This document shows, piece after piece, positions 1-8,135 of a stretch of DNA of 64,000 nucleotides (the stretch's first letter is position 1; each line of letters begins with the position of its first letter). The position numbers were made by a program, and so were the translations under genes. This DNA comes from Vreelandella populi (lineage in GTDB: Bacteria > Pseudomonadota > Gammaproteobacteria > Pseudomonadales > Halomonadaceae). The notes beneath the pieces are model-generated. The model was not told the DNA's origin and ran no database searches. It saw only the letters and a list, made by a program, of their open reading frames with translations. Where the stretch lies: the NCBI RefSeq assembly GCF_003989825.1, contig NZ_RZHE01000006.1, positions 1 through 64,000 on the forward strand. Reading direction: 5' to 3'.

Positions 1-549
1 TCGGCGCAAATGAGCAGTATCGTTAACACCATTGATGCCATTGCCTTCCAGACCAATATCCTGGCGCTCAATGCGTCCGTGGAAGCCGCGCGGGCAGGCG
101 ATCAGGGCCGGGGGTTTGCTGTCGTGGCCAACGAAGTACGCCAACTTGCCAGCCGCTCTGCTGCTGCCGCCCAAGAAATCAAAAAGCTGATTGAGAACTC
201 AGGCGCCAAGGTTGCCAATGGCAGTCAGCAAGTGCGTAATACCGGCGAGATAATCAATAGCGTCGTGACCGATATACAGCAACTCAGCACACTGGTACAG
301 GAAATCTCTGCAGCCACTAGTGAGCAGAGTAGCGGTATCGAACAGGTTAACTTGGCGGTCACGCAGATGGATCAGATGACCCAGCAAAATGCGAGCCTGG
401 TACAGGAAAGTAATCACGCAACACAATCGCTGGCACAGCTGAGCACGCAGCTTCGCCAGCGCGTGGCTAATTTCCGTATTAATCAAAGCGTAGTACCGGC
501 CGCCCTACCCTCATCGGCACGTTATGTTACTGAAGAGAGCAACTTCTAG
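1..549 (+). CDS. Methyl-accepting chemotaxis protein, C-terminal fragment (5' end outside window)
   Basis: The frame is open from the first base, so the gene begins before the window and only its last 182 residues are seen. These contain the highly conserved hairpin tip of the MCP cytoplasmic signalling domain ([20 protein letters not shown], then [15 protein letters not shown]), which binds CheA and CheW in chemoreceptor arrays. A helical, Gln/Ser-rich coiled-coil arm follows and a short unstructured tail ends it. The sensory and membrane-spanning parts are missing, so the ligand cannot be guessed. There is no CheR-tethering NWETF-type pentapeptide at the C-terminus. The first ATG at position 10 lies inside the conserved domain and is not a real start. 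Confidence 0.93.
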   Translation, partial: SAQMSSIVNTIDAIAFQTNILALNASVEAARAGDQGRGFAVVANEVRQLASRSAAAAQEIKKLIENSGAKVANGSQQVRNTGEIINSVVTDIQQLSTLVQEISAATSEQSSGIEQVNLAVTQMDQMTQQNASLVQESNHATQSLAQLSTQLRQRVANFRINQSVVPAALPSSARYVTEESNF

Positions 550-610
550 GCCTTAATCATGTTCGGCAGGTTGAGCCCCGCCCGACCCAACGCCTTTTCA
601 AAATGAACAA

Positions 611-640
611 CGCCCTCTTTGCCTTCTGGCTCAGAGGGCG
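611..640. terminator. Hairpin terminator between convergent genes
   Basis: An 8-bp stem (CGCCCTCT at 611-618 and AGAGGGCG at 633-640) with a 14-nt loop lies between the chemoreceptor gene and the convergent glycosyltransferase gene. The following sequence is only moderately T-rich on either strand. It probably works in both directions, but weakly. Confidence 0.55.
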
Positions 641-672
641 CTTTGCTTATGAGCAACTGCCTTGCCACTATT

Positions 673-1893
673 TTATACCTTACCCTGATTATCCAGCTCG
701 ACAGCCTCATGCATCCGACTTAATAGATCGGGCACTGCTGCCTGTACCCGGTTCCAACTGGGGATAAAGGGCCGCTCACGAGGGTTATCCAAAAAGAGAT
801 TGCCCGCCTCCAACAGGTTACTGGCAAACATCTCAACCGCCTGCTCTTCACAATGACGGTCCAGACTTAACCCGTTCATGGTGGCGTCATGGTCATAGGC
901 TTCTATCAGATCCAGCGCCAACCGATAATAAGTGGCCTTTAATGTCCGGAAATCTTCGCTACTAAAACTCACGCCCTGGGTAGCCAGCTTACGATACAGT
1001 GCCTTGGAAATATCCAGGCTCATTCGATTTAAGCCGCCGCTAGGATCCTGTTCACTGACGGGCTGGTGTTTATGGTCATAGGCATCAGCAATATCTACCT
1101 GACAGAGCTGGCGGTGGGCATAGTTACGCTGTAATTCAGACAGCACGCCGATCTCAAGCCCCCAGTCTGCGGGTATCCGAATGCCTTCCAATACCTCACT
1201 ACGCATAGCGAACTCGCCTGACAGCGGGTAGCGGAAACTATCCAGATAATCCAGGTAAGGCAGTGGCCCGCAAACAATTTTAAGCGCACGCAGTAAAGGA
1301 GTTACCAGCAAGCGTGATACCCGGCCATTGAGTTTACCTTCGGCAATCCGGGGGTAGTACCCCTTACAAAAACTATAGTGAAAGCGCGGATTCGCAACCG
1401 GGTACATCAAGCGTGCCAAAAGCCCTCGGTCGTAGGTAAGAATATCGCAGTCATGTAGCCCAACCACGGTTGAGCGGTGCGAAGCCAAGACATACCCCCC
1501 GCAGTACCAAACGTTACGCCCCTTACCGGGTTCCAGAGCGCCCAGCCCATGGCTTTCAAGCTCTGCGTCCAGCTCGCGCAGACGTGGGCCGTCATTCCAT
1601 AAAATACGGGTATGCTGTGGCAGGCGTGAAAAAAACTCTCGAGCGTATAAAAACTGGTCGCGGTCAGCCCGGTCCAGGCCAATGACGATTTCATTTAGAT
1701 AAGGGACTTGGGCCAGTTCATCCACTATGTTGGATAGCGCAGGTCCTTCCAGTTCAGAAAACAGTGACGGCAAGATCAGCCCCATGGGCCGCCGCTTGGC
1801 AAACTGGATAAGCTCCTTTTCTAGCGCCTCAACGGGGCGACGCGTGAGGTTATGAAAATCGGTGATCACTCCATTTTGGTGAAAATCACTCAT
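673..1893 (-). CDS. gpgS: Glucosyl-3-phosphoglycerate synthase-like glycosyltransferase (GT81)
   Basis: The 406-residue protein resembles GpgS enzymes, which transfer glucose from a nucleotide sugar to 3-phosphoglycerate. This is the first step in making glucosylglycerate, a compatible solute. Visible family features are the metal-binding DxD motif (DCD, 148-150), an FCKGYY stretch near 175-180, GRVSRLL at 190-196 followed by a PLL segment, and PLSGEFA at 223-229. A conserved WGLEIG acceptor-loop motif follows. It is cytoplasmic, with no signal peptide. Its start has a strong GGGAGG-type ribosome site and lies 18 bp after the HAD phosphatase gene, which would remove the phosphate from its product. 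The nucleotide donor, and glucose versus mannose, cannot be read from the sequence. Confidence 0.75.
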   Translation of the reverse strand: MSDFHQNGVITDFHNLTRRPVEALEKELIQFAKRRPMGLILPSLFSELEGPALSNIVDELAQVPYLNEIVIGLDRADRDQFLYAREFFSRLPQHTRILWNDGPRLRELDAELESHGLGALEPGKGRNVWYCGGYVLASHRSTVVGLHDCDILTYDRGLLARLMYPVANPRFHYSFCKGYYPRIAEGKLNGRVSRLLVTPLLRALKIVCGPLPYLDYLDSFRYPLSGEFAMRSEVLEGIRIPADWGLEIGVLSELQRNYAHRQLCQVDIADAYDHKHQPVSEQDPSGGLNRMSLDISKALYRKLATQGVSFSSEDFRTLKATYYRLALDLIEAYDHDATMNGLSLDRHCEEQAVEMFASNLLEAGNLFLDNPRERPFIPSWNRVQAAVPDLLSRMHEAVELDNQGKV

Positions 1894-1911
1894 ATGCTTC
1901 CCTCCCTGGCT

Positions 1912-2829
1912 TTATTGAGTAATAGCAGCGCCTTGCTTGGCCGCGCTTAACTGACGGCTATCCTGGCCCCACCAGTAAGCTATCCCTTCCGCCCAACCAC
2001 TTGGCCCGGCGGCTTTCGTTCGATATAACGCTGAGGTATGTGGCGTTACAGGCGTCTTATGCATCCCCTTAATGACGACTGCCTGGTCGACTGCCTCAAG
2101 CATCGTTATATCGTTTGGGCCATCGCCCAGGCCTAATGAGAGCGGCGTACACCCTCGTAACGTAGCAAACCGTTTGATCAACCATGTGACAGCGCAGCCC
2201 TTATCTGCTGAACGCCCCATTACGTGCCAAAAGCGCCCTCCCTGGGTAAGTTCAAGGCCATCACCTTCAAGGGCGAGGCGAAAGGTATCAATCGATGCGG
2301 CGTCATCTTGCCAGACAAGCGGCTCGCTACCTTCGCGTTGCTGTGCCTTCTGAGCGTCCTTTTCGTCCAGGCCTGTCAGTTTAGCCACGTCCTGAATGCT
2401 CAGCTCACCCATGCTCGTAAACTTGATGCCCAGACGTTTTCGCCATATCCGTAAACGTGCACGAATAAAGGCAATATCAACCCCCATGTGCTTTATAACC
2501 ACACCGTCTCCCCCATTGCCAGGGCGGTCTAGGCGCGCATGGCACCAACTAGGCGGCAGGCCAATAATCGCACCGTTTTCGGCGACGAAAGGAGTGGCGG
2601 TAAGCCCTAACGCCTCACGCAGAAGCAATAACTCTGCTCGCGTTTTGCTTGTCACCGGGATGACCGGCACCCTTAATTCTTTGAGGCGCGCAAGACTAGG
2701 AGCGGCAGGTGAAAAGTCGTAGCTATGGTGGTCAAGCAGTGAGCCATCTAAATCGGTTAGTACCAAACGTGACCGACGCTCTGCGTCAGATATATCGGCT
2801 AGCAATGTAGTACTGACATCCTCAGACAT
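1912..2829 (-). CDS. Glucosyl/mannosyl-3-phosphoglycerate phosphatase (HAD family)
   Basis: This 305-residue HAD-superfamily phosphatase carries the N-terminal motif LTDLDGSLLD with catalytic Asp26 and Asp28. A motif II region (VIPVTSKTRAE) and a C-terminal LGDGPNDITML motif supply further metal ligands. The pattern VTSKTRAEL...FVAENGAIIG is typical of the mannosyl-3-phosphoglycerate phosphatase subgroup, which also includes GpgP enzymes. It lies directly upstream of the GT81 synthase gene on the same strand, so the two probably form a two-step route to glucosylglycerate or mannosylglycerate. An AAGAGG ribosome site precedes the ATG at 2829. The paired context supports the assignment, but substrate specificity is inferred. 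Confidence 0.8.
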   Translation of the reverse strand: MSEDVSTTLLADISDAERRSRLVLTDLDGSLLDHHSYDFSPAAPSLARLKELRVPVIPVTSKTRAELLLLREALGLTATPFVAENGAIIGLPPSWCHARLDRPGNGGDGVVIKHMGVDIAFIRARLRIWRKRLGIKFTSMGELSIQDVAKLTGLDEKDAQKAQQREGSEPLVWQDDAASIDTFRLALEGDGLELTQGGRFWHVMGRSADKGCAVTWLIKRFATLRGCTPLSLGLGDGPNDITMLEAVDQAVVIKGMHKTPVTPHTSALYRTKAAGPSGWAEGIAYWWGQDSRQLSAAKQGAAITQ

Positions 2830-3080
2830 ACATGGCCTCTTGTTGGCTGGAGAAACTCAGGGTGTTGTCGTTAAGCACTATCGTACACAAGCAGCTTTTA
2901 GACCAAAAATAAAAAACTATTTTATTATCAATCTATTAAAAAATAACACTCTGTAATTAAGCTACTTGTCCATAAAATATAGCTGGCTAAAAGCATTATT
3001 GTTGTGCGCCTGATACGCATTGAGAAAGATTAAAAAAAGCGTCAAAACCGCCTAGGCGGCCTAAAACTGCTTACTAGAAC
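2830..3080. other. AT-rich intergenic region with a 12-bp palindrome
   Basis: No coding sequence is supported here. Positions 2880-3000 are markedly A+T-rich and probably hold the minus-strand promoter of the osmolyte gene pair, although no clean -35/-10 pair stands out. A perfect 12-bp palindrome, CCGCCTAGGCGG, lies at 3048-3059. It is flanked by A- and T-rich runs and could be an operator or a loop-less hairpin. Confidence 0.5.
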
Positions 3081-3108
3081 TTGGAAAAACCTACACTACA
3101 GCTATATT
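3081..3108 (+). promoter_or_regulatory. Sigma-70 type promoter for a candidate small RNA
   Basis: TTGGAA (3081-3086) and TATATT (3103-3108) match the -35 and -10 consensus in 4/6 and 5/6 positions, with a 16-bp spacer. No plus-strand gene follows for more than 1.2 kb. A strong terminator ends about 90 nt further on, which points to a short non-coding transcript starting near 3115. Confidence 0.5.
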
Positions 3109-3114
3109 CAAACT

Positions 3115-3207
3115 GTACTCACCGGCACCTTTGTATACCCCCCTCGCCTGATGTCGGTGAGTTGCAATAAGCCAAGCTTTAGGCCCGCCCCCCCGGCGGG
3201 CTTTTTT
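3115..3207 (+). ncRNA. Candidate intergenic small RNA, two hairpins, about 90 nt
   Basis: Between a plausible promoter and an intrinsic terminator lies a 10-bp stem with one G-U pair (CTCACCGGCA at 3118-3127 with TGTCGGTGAG at 3152-3161). Its 24-nt loop includes a run of six C residues. A second, GC-rich hairpin (3183-3189 with 3195-3201) is followed by six T residues at 3202-3207. The T run is on the plus strand, so this terminator does not serve the minus-strand MotB-like gene next door, and no plus-strand reading frame explains it. The C-rich loop could pair with G-rich ribosome binding sites. I do not recognise it as a named RNA family. Confidence 0.55.
3183..3207 (+). terminator. Rho-independent terminator of the candidate small RNA
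   Basis: A 7-bp all-GC stem (GCCCGCC/GGCGGGC) with a 5-nt C loop is followed by TTTTTT. In this orientation it is a textbook intrinsic terminator. On the opposite strand no T run follows the stem. Confidence 0.8.
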
Positions 3208-3214
3208 ATGCTTT

Positions 3215-4249
3215 TCATTCAATATGAATGACCACTTCCACTCGCCGGTTACGCGCCCGGCCTTCTGGCGAGCTGTTATCTTCCAGGGGCTGGGTCGCCG
3301 CCAAGCCAACAGCCCTCAAGCGTTCAGGAGCAACACCTTCGGCTTCCAACGCCTCTACAATCGCAATTGCCCGAGCGCTGGAGAGTGCCCAATTGGAAGA
3401 GAACTCATCGGTACTGATGTTTTGACTATCAGAATGGCCTTCTACCCATACCTCACCTTCGTAGCGCTGTATGGTTTCTAACAGGCTACCTACCAGGGAA
3501 GAACCGCCGCTAGTTAACTCTGCCTCTGCTGAAGGGAATAACAGCTGGTCCTGTACCCGCAAACTGATCCCTTCCGCTACACGGGTTACCTCTACACCCT
3601 CCAGGTTTGGCAAGTAGGGCGAGGTTTCGACACGCTCGGCTAACGCTTCCTGTATGGCCTCTGCGCTATTAATGGCGTCTACCGATATTTCCTGTACGTT
3701 GACCGGGGGATGATCAGTGAGTAACACCATATAGTTCGCTAACGCGGCAGTTGGAGCGCTATTACTCGCAGCTACTAACGGAGTGGGCAAAGCTACCGGA
3801 GGAAGCCATATCAAAGGCTCATCAGGGTCTACCGGCGGCGGGCTTTCAAGGCGTGCAAGTGCCAGCAAGGGTGGCGGCGCGTCTGGCAGCGGATTTTGCC
3901 TGGGCAAGCCGGCCACTCCCAGCGCTGCACTAACTGCAGAAGGCTCCAAGCCACGGCGCCACTCCTCTAGAACTGGCTGTTGCATCGCACTTTCCATCAC
4001 CTCGGGAAGCGGCACTTCAAACACAGGACCTGTCTCTTGCGCTATTTCTTCTGACGATGCCTGCTCTGATGATGCTTGAAAAATTTCAGCGTTCGTTGCG
4101 CCAGCCGCCGCGATGATAATGACAAAAAGCGCCACCAGCAGTGTCATAATATCGATATAGCTAATCATCCACCCGCTACCGCTCTCATCAGAGGGATAAG
4201 CTGACATTAGCGAATCATGGCGCGAGCCGCCGCGGTGATCTTCAAGCAT
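3215..4249 (-). CDS. Orphan MotB-like protein with OmpA peptidoglycan-binding domain
   Basis: The 344-residue protein has one N-terminal membrane helix (about residues 29-50). It carries the MotB-type motif SYIDIMTLLVALF, in which Asp33 aligns with the proton-conducting aspartate of flagellar MotB. A long acidic, Pro-rich linker (about 55-200) leads to a C-terminal OmpA/MotB domain (about 235-344) with GHSDSQ and NRRVEV motifs that bind peptidoglycan. MotB normally works with MotA encoded next to it, but no MotA gene is present: the neighbour is a divergent lipoprotein gene. A start at Met15 (4207) is also possible, because neither start has a strong ribosome site. It may be a stator-like or envelope-anchoring protein rather than a flagellar motor part. 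Confidence 0.75.
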   Translation of the reverse strand: MLEDHRGGSRHDSLMSAYPSDESGSGWMISYIDIMTLLVALFVIIIAAAGATNAEIFQASSEQASSEEIAQETGPVFEVPLPEVMESAMQQPVLEEWRRGLEPSAVSAALGVAGLPRQNPLPDAPPPLLALARLESPPPVDPDEPLIWLPPVALPTPLVAASNSAPTAALANYMVLLTDHPPVNVQEISVDAINSAEAIQEALAERVETSPYLPNLEGVEVTRVAEGISLRVQDQLLFPSAEAELTSGGSSLVGSLLETIQRYEGEVWVEGHSDSQNISTDEFSSNWALSSARAIAIVEALEAEGVAPERLRAVGLAATQPLEDNSSPEGRARNRRVEVVIHIE

Positions 4250-4356
4250 TCGGGTTATCGCTCATTCAAGTTCTCAACCTTATGGCCGATGGTTACTGGG
4301 CATGGCAAATCTGAACTAGTCTATCAAAGACCCTATGACGCGATAAGGAACCTCTG

Positions 4357-5094
4357 GTGCATAGCTGCTTAAGCCGTTTATTTACTACTCAATTATTTCG
4401 CTTGGCCAGTATAGGACTTACAGGCTTGCTACTAAGTGGGTGTTTCTACGCCAACACCTCGCAGGCGCCCATTGCCACCACCTATCCCTATACAGAACAG
4501 CAGCGCATGCAGGCCGCCCATCACTGGGAAGTGCTAGCCCGCCATGAGGCCAATAATATTTTGCAACGCGAGCGGGTCCGCTTTCGCGATTTGCATATCA
4601 CCAACTCTGATAATCAGGACCTGCATTTCTATAGCGGCGGCGAGTTTGAGCGTGGCTTTCGCACGCTACTGACGAGCGAACTCGTCTCACGCGGTGCCAA
4701 TCTGACTACCGTACCGACACCTAATACCGCCAATATACATATCGGTGTAGAAGTGGTCGAACATCGCGACCGCGGCTTTATTCGCCCACCCACAGGCGCT
4801 TTTACTGCACTCACAGCGGGCATTGCTGTTGCCACGATTCCCATCAACCGATGGGCAGAACCGGCGCTTGGGTTAATTCCTGCCGCCATCGCCGCTGACG
4901 CCGTTAGCGGTAGCTGGACCCATACAGGCAACGAAGAAGTTATTATCACCACACAGATTATTGACGGTGAGCACATTCTTTACTCTTCATCGAATATCTA
5001 TTACATCAATGCAGGCGACCGCCGCCAATATGCGCCCCACCGCGTTCATCGCGCACCGGTAACCCCCACTGTTTCCATCACTGATACCTGGTAA
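4357..5094 (+). CDS. Outer-membrane lipoprotein of unknown function
   Basis: The 245-residue product has a lipoprotein signal peptide (GLTGLLLSGC, lipidated Cys near residue 29). A mature domain of mixed character follows, with a hydrophobic Gly/Ala-rich segment around 150-180. I do not recognise a named family. The start is GTG at 4357, supported by AAGGA seven bases upstream. It is followed after 4 bp by a FlgO-like lipoprotein gene, so the two are probably co-transcribed and may act together in the outer membrane. It diverges from the MotB-like gene across about 107 bp. Confidence 0.75.
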   Translation: MHSCLSRLFTTQLFRLASIGLTGLLLSGCFYANTSQAPIATTYPYTEQQRMQAAHHWEVLARHEANNILQRERVRFRDLHITNSDNQDLHFYSGGEFERGFRTLLTSELVSRGANLTTVPTPNTANIHIGVEVVEHRDRGFIRPPTGAFTALTAGIAVATIPINRWAEPALGLIPAAIAADAVSGSWTHTGNEEVIITTQIIDGEHILYSSSNIYYINAGDRRQYAPHRVHRAPVTPTVSITDTW

Positions 5095-5098
5095 CGCC

Positions 5099-5689
5099 AT
5101 GCCTTTGACATCATTTTTTGTACTGCAACCGCGTAAGCTCTTATCCATTAGCCGACTGTTCATCGTTGGGCTTTTACTAATGGCCACAGTGGGCTGCAGT
5201 ACCATGGGTAATTCAAACAATAAGCAGCGAGAACCTGAGCCTGACCTTTCCGAGCTGGCCCATAGGGCAGCGCAACAGATGATTGCCAGCAATCCAGACC
5301 TCACGCGCTATAGCCCCATGATTGCCGCCACCTTTGTAAGCATCGATAACCTAAGCCAATCTTCCACCTTTGGGCGCATCAGCTCTGAGATCATGGCGTC
5401 AGCTCTTGCCCAGCAGGGTATGCAGGTACGCGAAGTCAAAATGCGTGACAGCATGTTCATTGAAGAAAGTGTGGGCGAGTTGATTCTCTCTCGGCAGGTG
5501 CAGCGCTTGAGCTCACAACATAACGCACGCTCTATCCTGATGGGTACCTATGCTCAAGGGCAGGACTATTTGTACGTAAGCACTCGGGTAGTACGCTCAG
5601 GCGATGCCATGGTGTTGGGCAGTGCGGATTTTCGCGTGAAGCTGGACAATAACATGCGTAGCCTACTTGAAGGCCAAGGAGGCTGGTAA
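5099..5689 (+). CDS. FlgO-family outer-membrane lipoprotein
   Basis: This 196-residue lipoprotein (lipobox ATVGC near residues 29-33) carries a FlgO-type domain. The family pattern shows in the helix around LAHRAAQQMIAS, the PMIAATFVSIDNLSQSSTFGRISSEIMASALAQQG segment and the later ILMGTYA...YVSTRVVR strand region. FlgO of Vibrio is an outer-membrane lipoprotein needed for full motility, and similar domains occur in non-flagellar lipoproteins. Here it follows another lipoprotein gene by 4 bp and no flagellar operon is in view, so a flagellar role is only a possibility. The ribosome site is weak, which fits coupling to the upstream gene. Confidence 0.72.
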   Translation: MPLTSFFVLQPRKLLSISRLFIVGLLLMATVGCSTMGNSNNKQREPEPDLSELAHRAAQQMIASNPDLTRYSPMIAATFVSIDNLSQSSTFGRISSEIMASALAQQGMQVREVKMRDSMFIEESVGELILSRQVQRLSSQHNARSILMGTYAQGQDYLYVSTRVVRSGDAMVLGSADFRVKLDNNMRSLLEGQGGW

Positions 5690-5745
5690 ACTAGCTGCTT
5701 TCGCCGCTTAGCTTAGCGGCATGTTTGCCTGTCAGGAAAATCTTC

Positions 5746-6564
5746 ATGTCCGCCTCAACTGTTTTTAAAAGTGCGATTATTGTTGGCACAAGCCGATTAA
5801 TTAAACTATTTGCCAATATTACCAAGCTGTTGAGCTATGTTTTTCATGCCGTTTTACCCAACAAGCGGTTTACCTTACCAGAGCGGGCTGCACCGTGGCT
5901 TTACCCCAAAGGGGAAGCCACTATTCCACGCATTATCTGGCAGACCAACTTCACCAATAAGGTCACGCTTCCAGTCTACCTCAATTACCTGTTCAACCGG
6001 CTGATGGCGCCCCGCTTTGAATACCGCTTTATGATGACAGATGCGCGACGCCAGTTTATTGCAGCCCATTGTGATAACGAAGTACTCACTTGCTATGACC
6101 GTTTGCAAATTGGAGCTGCTCAAGCAGATCTTTGGCGATTGATCGTGCTAAACCAACATGGCGGTGTTTATCTGGATATTGATGCCCATGCGATCTGGCC
6201 GCTTGCCAGTACCGTGGGTTATGACCGAGATGAGCTTTATGTTGTTACGCGTCAAGGCGATTTCAGCAATTATTTTATTGCCAGTAAACCTAATACCCCC
6301 AATCTTGCCAGACTCATTCGTAACGTTTGTGACAATATTGAGATGAATGAATCAACCAATGTATTTGATATTACAGGTCCTGGCGTTTTCAATAAAACGC
6401 TGGATAAAACATGTGTGCCTAGCGTCTCTTATCGACATGCGTGTAACCAAGGCAGTTTCACCAACGAGCATTTCCAGTATATCGACAAGCCTGCAGGTAA
6501 GTGGACCAAAGAACAGCAAAAAGTTGAAGTAGTGGGACCCAAGTCTTCAACTATTAAGTATTGA
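5746..6564 (+). CDS. GT32-type glycosyltransferase with DXD motif
   Basis: The 272-residue protein matches the DXD-sugar-transferase (Gly_transf_sug) pattern: IPRIIWQTN near the N-terminus, then AAQADLWRLIVLNQHGGVYL followed by DID (144-146), the metal- and nucleotide-sugar-binding motif. A hydrophobic N-terminal stretch (about 5-35) may anchor it to the membrane. Such enzymes add sugars to lipopolysaccharide, capsule or glycolipids. No polysaccharide cluster surrounds it and the acceptor is unknown. I chose ATG at 5746, with AGGAA seven bases upstream, over the in-frame TTG at 5725. A weak 6-bp hairpin (5703-5720) separates it from the lipoprotein genes. Confidence 0.8.
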   Translation: MSASTVFKSAIIVGTSRLIKLFANITKLLSYVFHAVLPNKRFTLPERAAPWLYPKGEATIPRIIWQTNFTNKVTLPVYLNYLFNRLMAPRFEYRFMMTDARRQFIAAHCDNEVLTCYDRLQIGAAQADLWRLIVLNQHGGVYLDIDAHAIWPLASTVGYDRDELYVVTRQGDFSNYFIASKPNTPNLARLIRNVCDNIEMNESTNVFDITGPGVFNKTLDKTCVPSVSYRHACNQGSFTNEHFQYIDKPAGKWTKEQQKVEVVGPKSSTIKY

Positions 6565-6624
6565 TAACTTTATTATTAGCTCTTTCTTTTCAAAAGATAG
6601 CCATACAATCTTTTCACAACAAAA

Positions 6625-6651
6625 CGCGGGAGGCCCTTTCGGCCTCCCGCG
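6625..6651. terminator. Strong bidirectional terminator hairpin
   Basis: An 11-bp perfect stem (CGCGGGAGGCC, loop CTTTC, GGCCTCCCGCG) lies between the convergent glycosyltransferase and glyA genes. On the minus strand it is followed by TTTTGTTGTG, which suits termination of glyA. Confidence 0.8.
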
Positions 6652-6697
6652 CGTTGCGGCTATCCATAGCCGGAGAACTGTTTCTTTAGTACAGCGC

Positions 6698-7963
6698 TTA
6701 TTTATAAACCGGGAAGCGGCCGCAAACTTCTGCCACCTTATCCAACACCTGGGCTTCAATCTCGCTGGTATCTTCGCCTTTAGCCAGCACATCCAGAATG
6801 TCACAGATCCAGCCTGCCAGTTGACGGCACTCTTCTTCGCCAAAACCGCGCGTGGTTACCGCGGGCGTCCCGATACGCAGGCCTGATGTGACAAACGGGC
6901 TTTGCGGGTCGTTAGGCACAGCATTCTTGTTGACGGTGATATGCGCACGGCCAAGTGCTGCATCGGCATCTTTACCGGTTACGCCCTGCTTGATTAACGA
7001 GAGCAGGAACAGGTGGTCTTCGGTGCCGCCGGAGACGATATCAAAGCCGCGGTCCATAAACACGCCCGCCATTACCTTGGCGTTTTTGACGACCTGCTGC
7101 TGATAGGCCTTGAACTCAGGTGCCATGGCTTCTTTGAAGCAGATCGCTTTGGCGGCGATCACATGCATCAAGGGGCCGCCCTGGCCACCGGGGAATACGG
7201 CGGACTGCAGTTTCTTTTCAATATCAGCATCGTTTTCAGCTGAAAGGATCACGCCACTACGCGGGCCGCGCAGCGTTTTATGGGTGGTTGACGTCACTAC
7301 ATGGGCATGAGGCAAGGGGCTGGGGTAAACGCCAGCAGCGACGAGGCCTGCCACGTGGGCCATATCGACCAGCAGGTAAGCGCCAACTTCATCGGCGATT
7401 TCGCGGAACTTGGCCCAGTCAATCACCTGAGAATAGGCCGAGAAACCGGCAATAATCATCTTGGGCTTGTGCTCACGGGCAAGCTCGGCCACCTGGTCAT
7501 AATCGATCAGGCCTTGCTCGTTCAAACCGTACTGAACCGCATTGTACTGCTTGCCGGAGAAGTTGGGTTTGGCGCCGTGGGTCAGGTGACCACCGGCATC
7601 CAAGCTCATGCCCAGAATGGTGTCGCCCGGCTTGACCAGGGCTAAAAATACGGCGCTGTTAGCCTGGGAACCAGAGTGCGGCTGTACGTTTACGTAGGTT
7701 GCGCCGAACAGTTCCTTGGCATAGTCAATCGCGAGGTTTTCAGCGATATCGACAAACTCGCAGCCGCCGTAGTAGCGCTTGCCTGGGTAGCCTTCAGCGT
7801 ATTTATTGGTCAGCTGGCTGCCTTGGGCTTCCATTACGCGCGGGCTTGCGTAGTTTTCGGAAGCAATAAGTTCGATGTGGGCTTCTTGACGGGCCACTTC
7901 TTTTTGCATGGCATCAAGCAGCGCATCATCAAATCCGGCAATTGTCATATCGCGGCTGAACAT
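6698..7963 (-). CDS. glyA: Serine hydroxymethyltransferase
   Basis: GlyA interconverts serine plus tetrahydrofolate with glycine plus 5,10-methylene-tetrahydrofolate. It is a PLP enzyme and the main cellular source of one-carbon units. The sequence has the family motifs [36 protein letters not shown] and the PLP-lysine signature [14 protein letters not shown]. The in-frame ATG at 7996 lacks a ribosome site, while the ATG at 7963 has GAGG upstream and gives 421 residues, close to the usual 417-420. It stands alone on the minus strand, ended by the strong hairpin at 6625-6651. No riboswitch is evident in the short leader. Confidence 0.97.
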   Translation of the reverse strand: MFSRDMTIAGFDDALLDAMQKEVARQEAHIELIASENYASPRVMEAQGSQLTNKYAEGYPGKRYYGGCEFVDIAENLAIDYAKELFGATYVNVQPHSGSQANSAVFLALVKPGDTILGMSLDAGGHLTHGAKPNFSGKQYNAVQYGLNEQGLIDYDQVAELAREHKPKMIIAGFSAYSQVIDWAKFREIADEVGAYLLVDMAHVAGLVAAGVYPSPLPHAHVVTSTTHKTLRGPRSGVILSAENDADIEKKLQSAVFPGGQGGPLMHVIAAKAICFKEAMAPEFKAYQQQVVKNAKVMAGVFMDRGFDIVSGGTEDHLFLLSLIKQGVTGKDADAALGRAHITVNKNAVPNDPQSPFVTSGLRIGTPAVTTRGFGEEECRQLAGWICDILDVLAKGEDTSEIEAQVLDKVAEVCGRFPVYK

Positions 7964-8135
7964 TGGCGGGGAACCTCGTAGATAAGGATCGGTCATGGAA
8001 GAAATCAGGCCGCTATCATAACGTAGCCTGAGACGACTTTCATCGCATCCGTATCAGGTAGGCTATGAATGCCGCTCATGATGGATCTGGAAGGAACCGC
8101 TGGGCTGAAGATGTCAGCTTCGCCCAGCGATTAAT

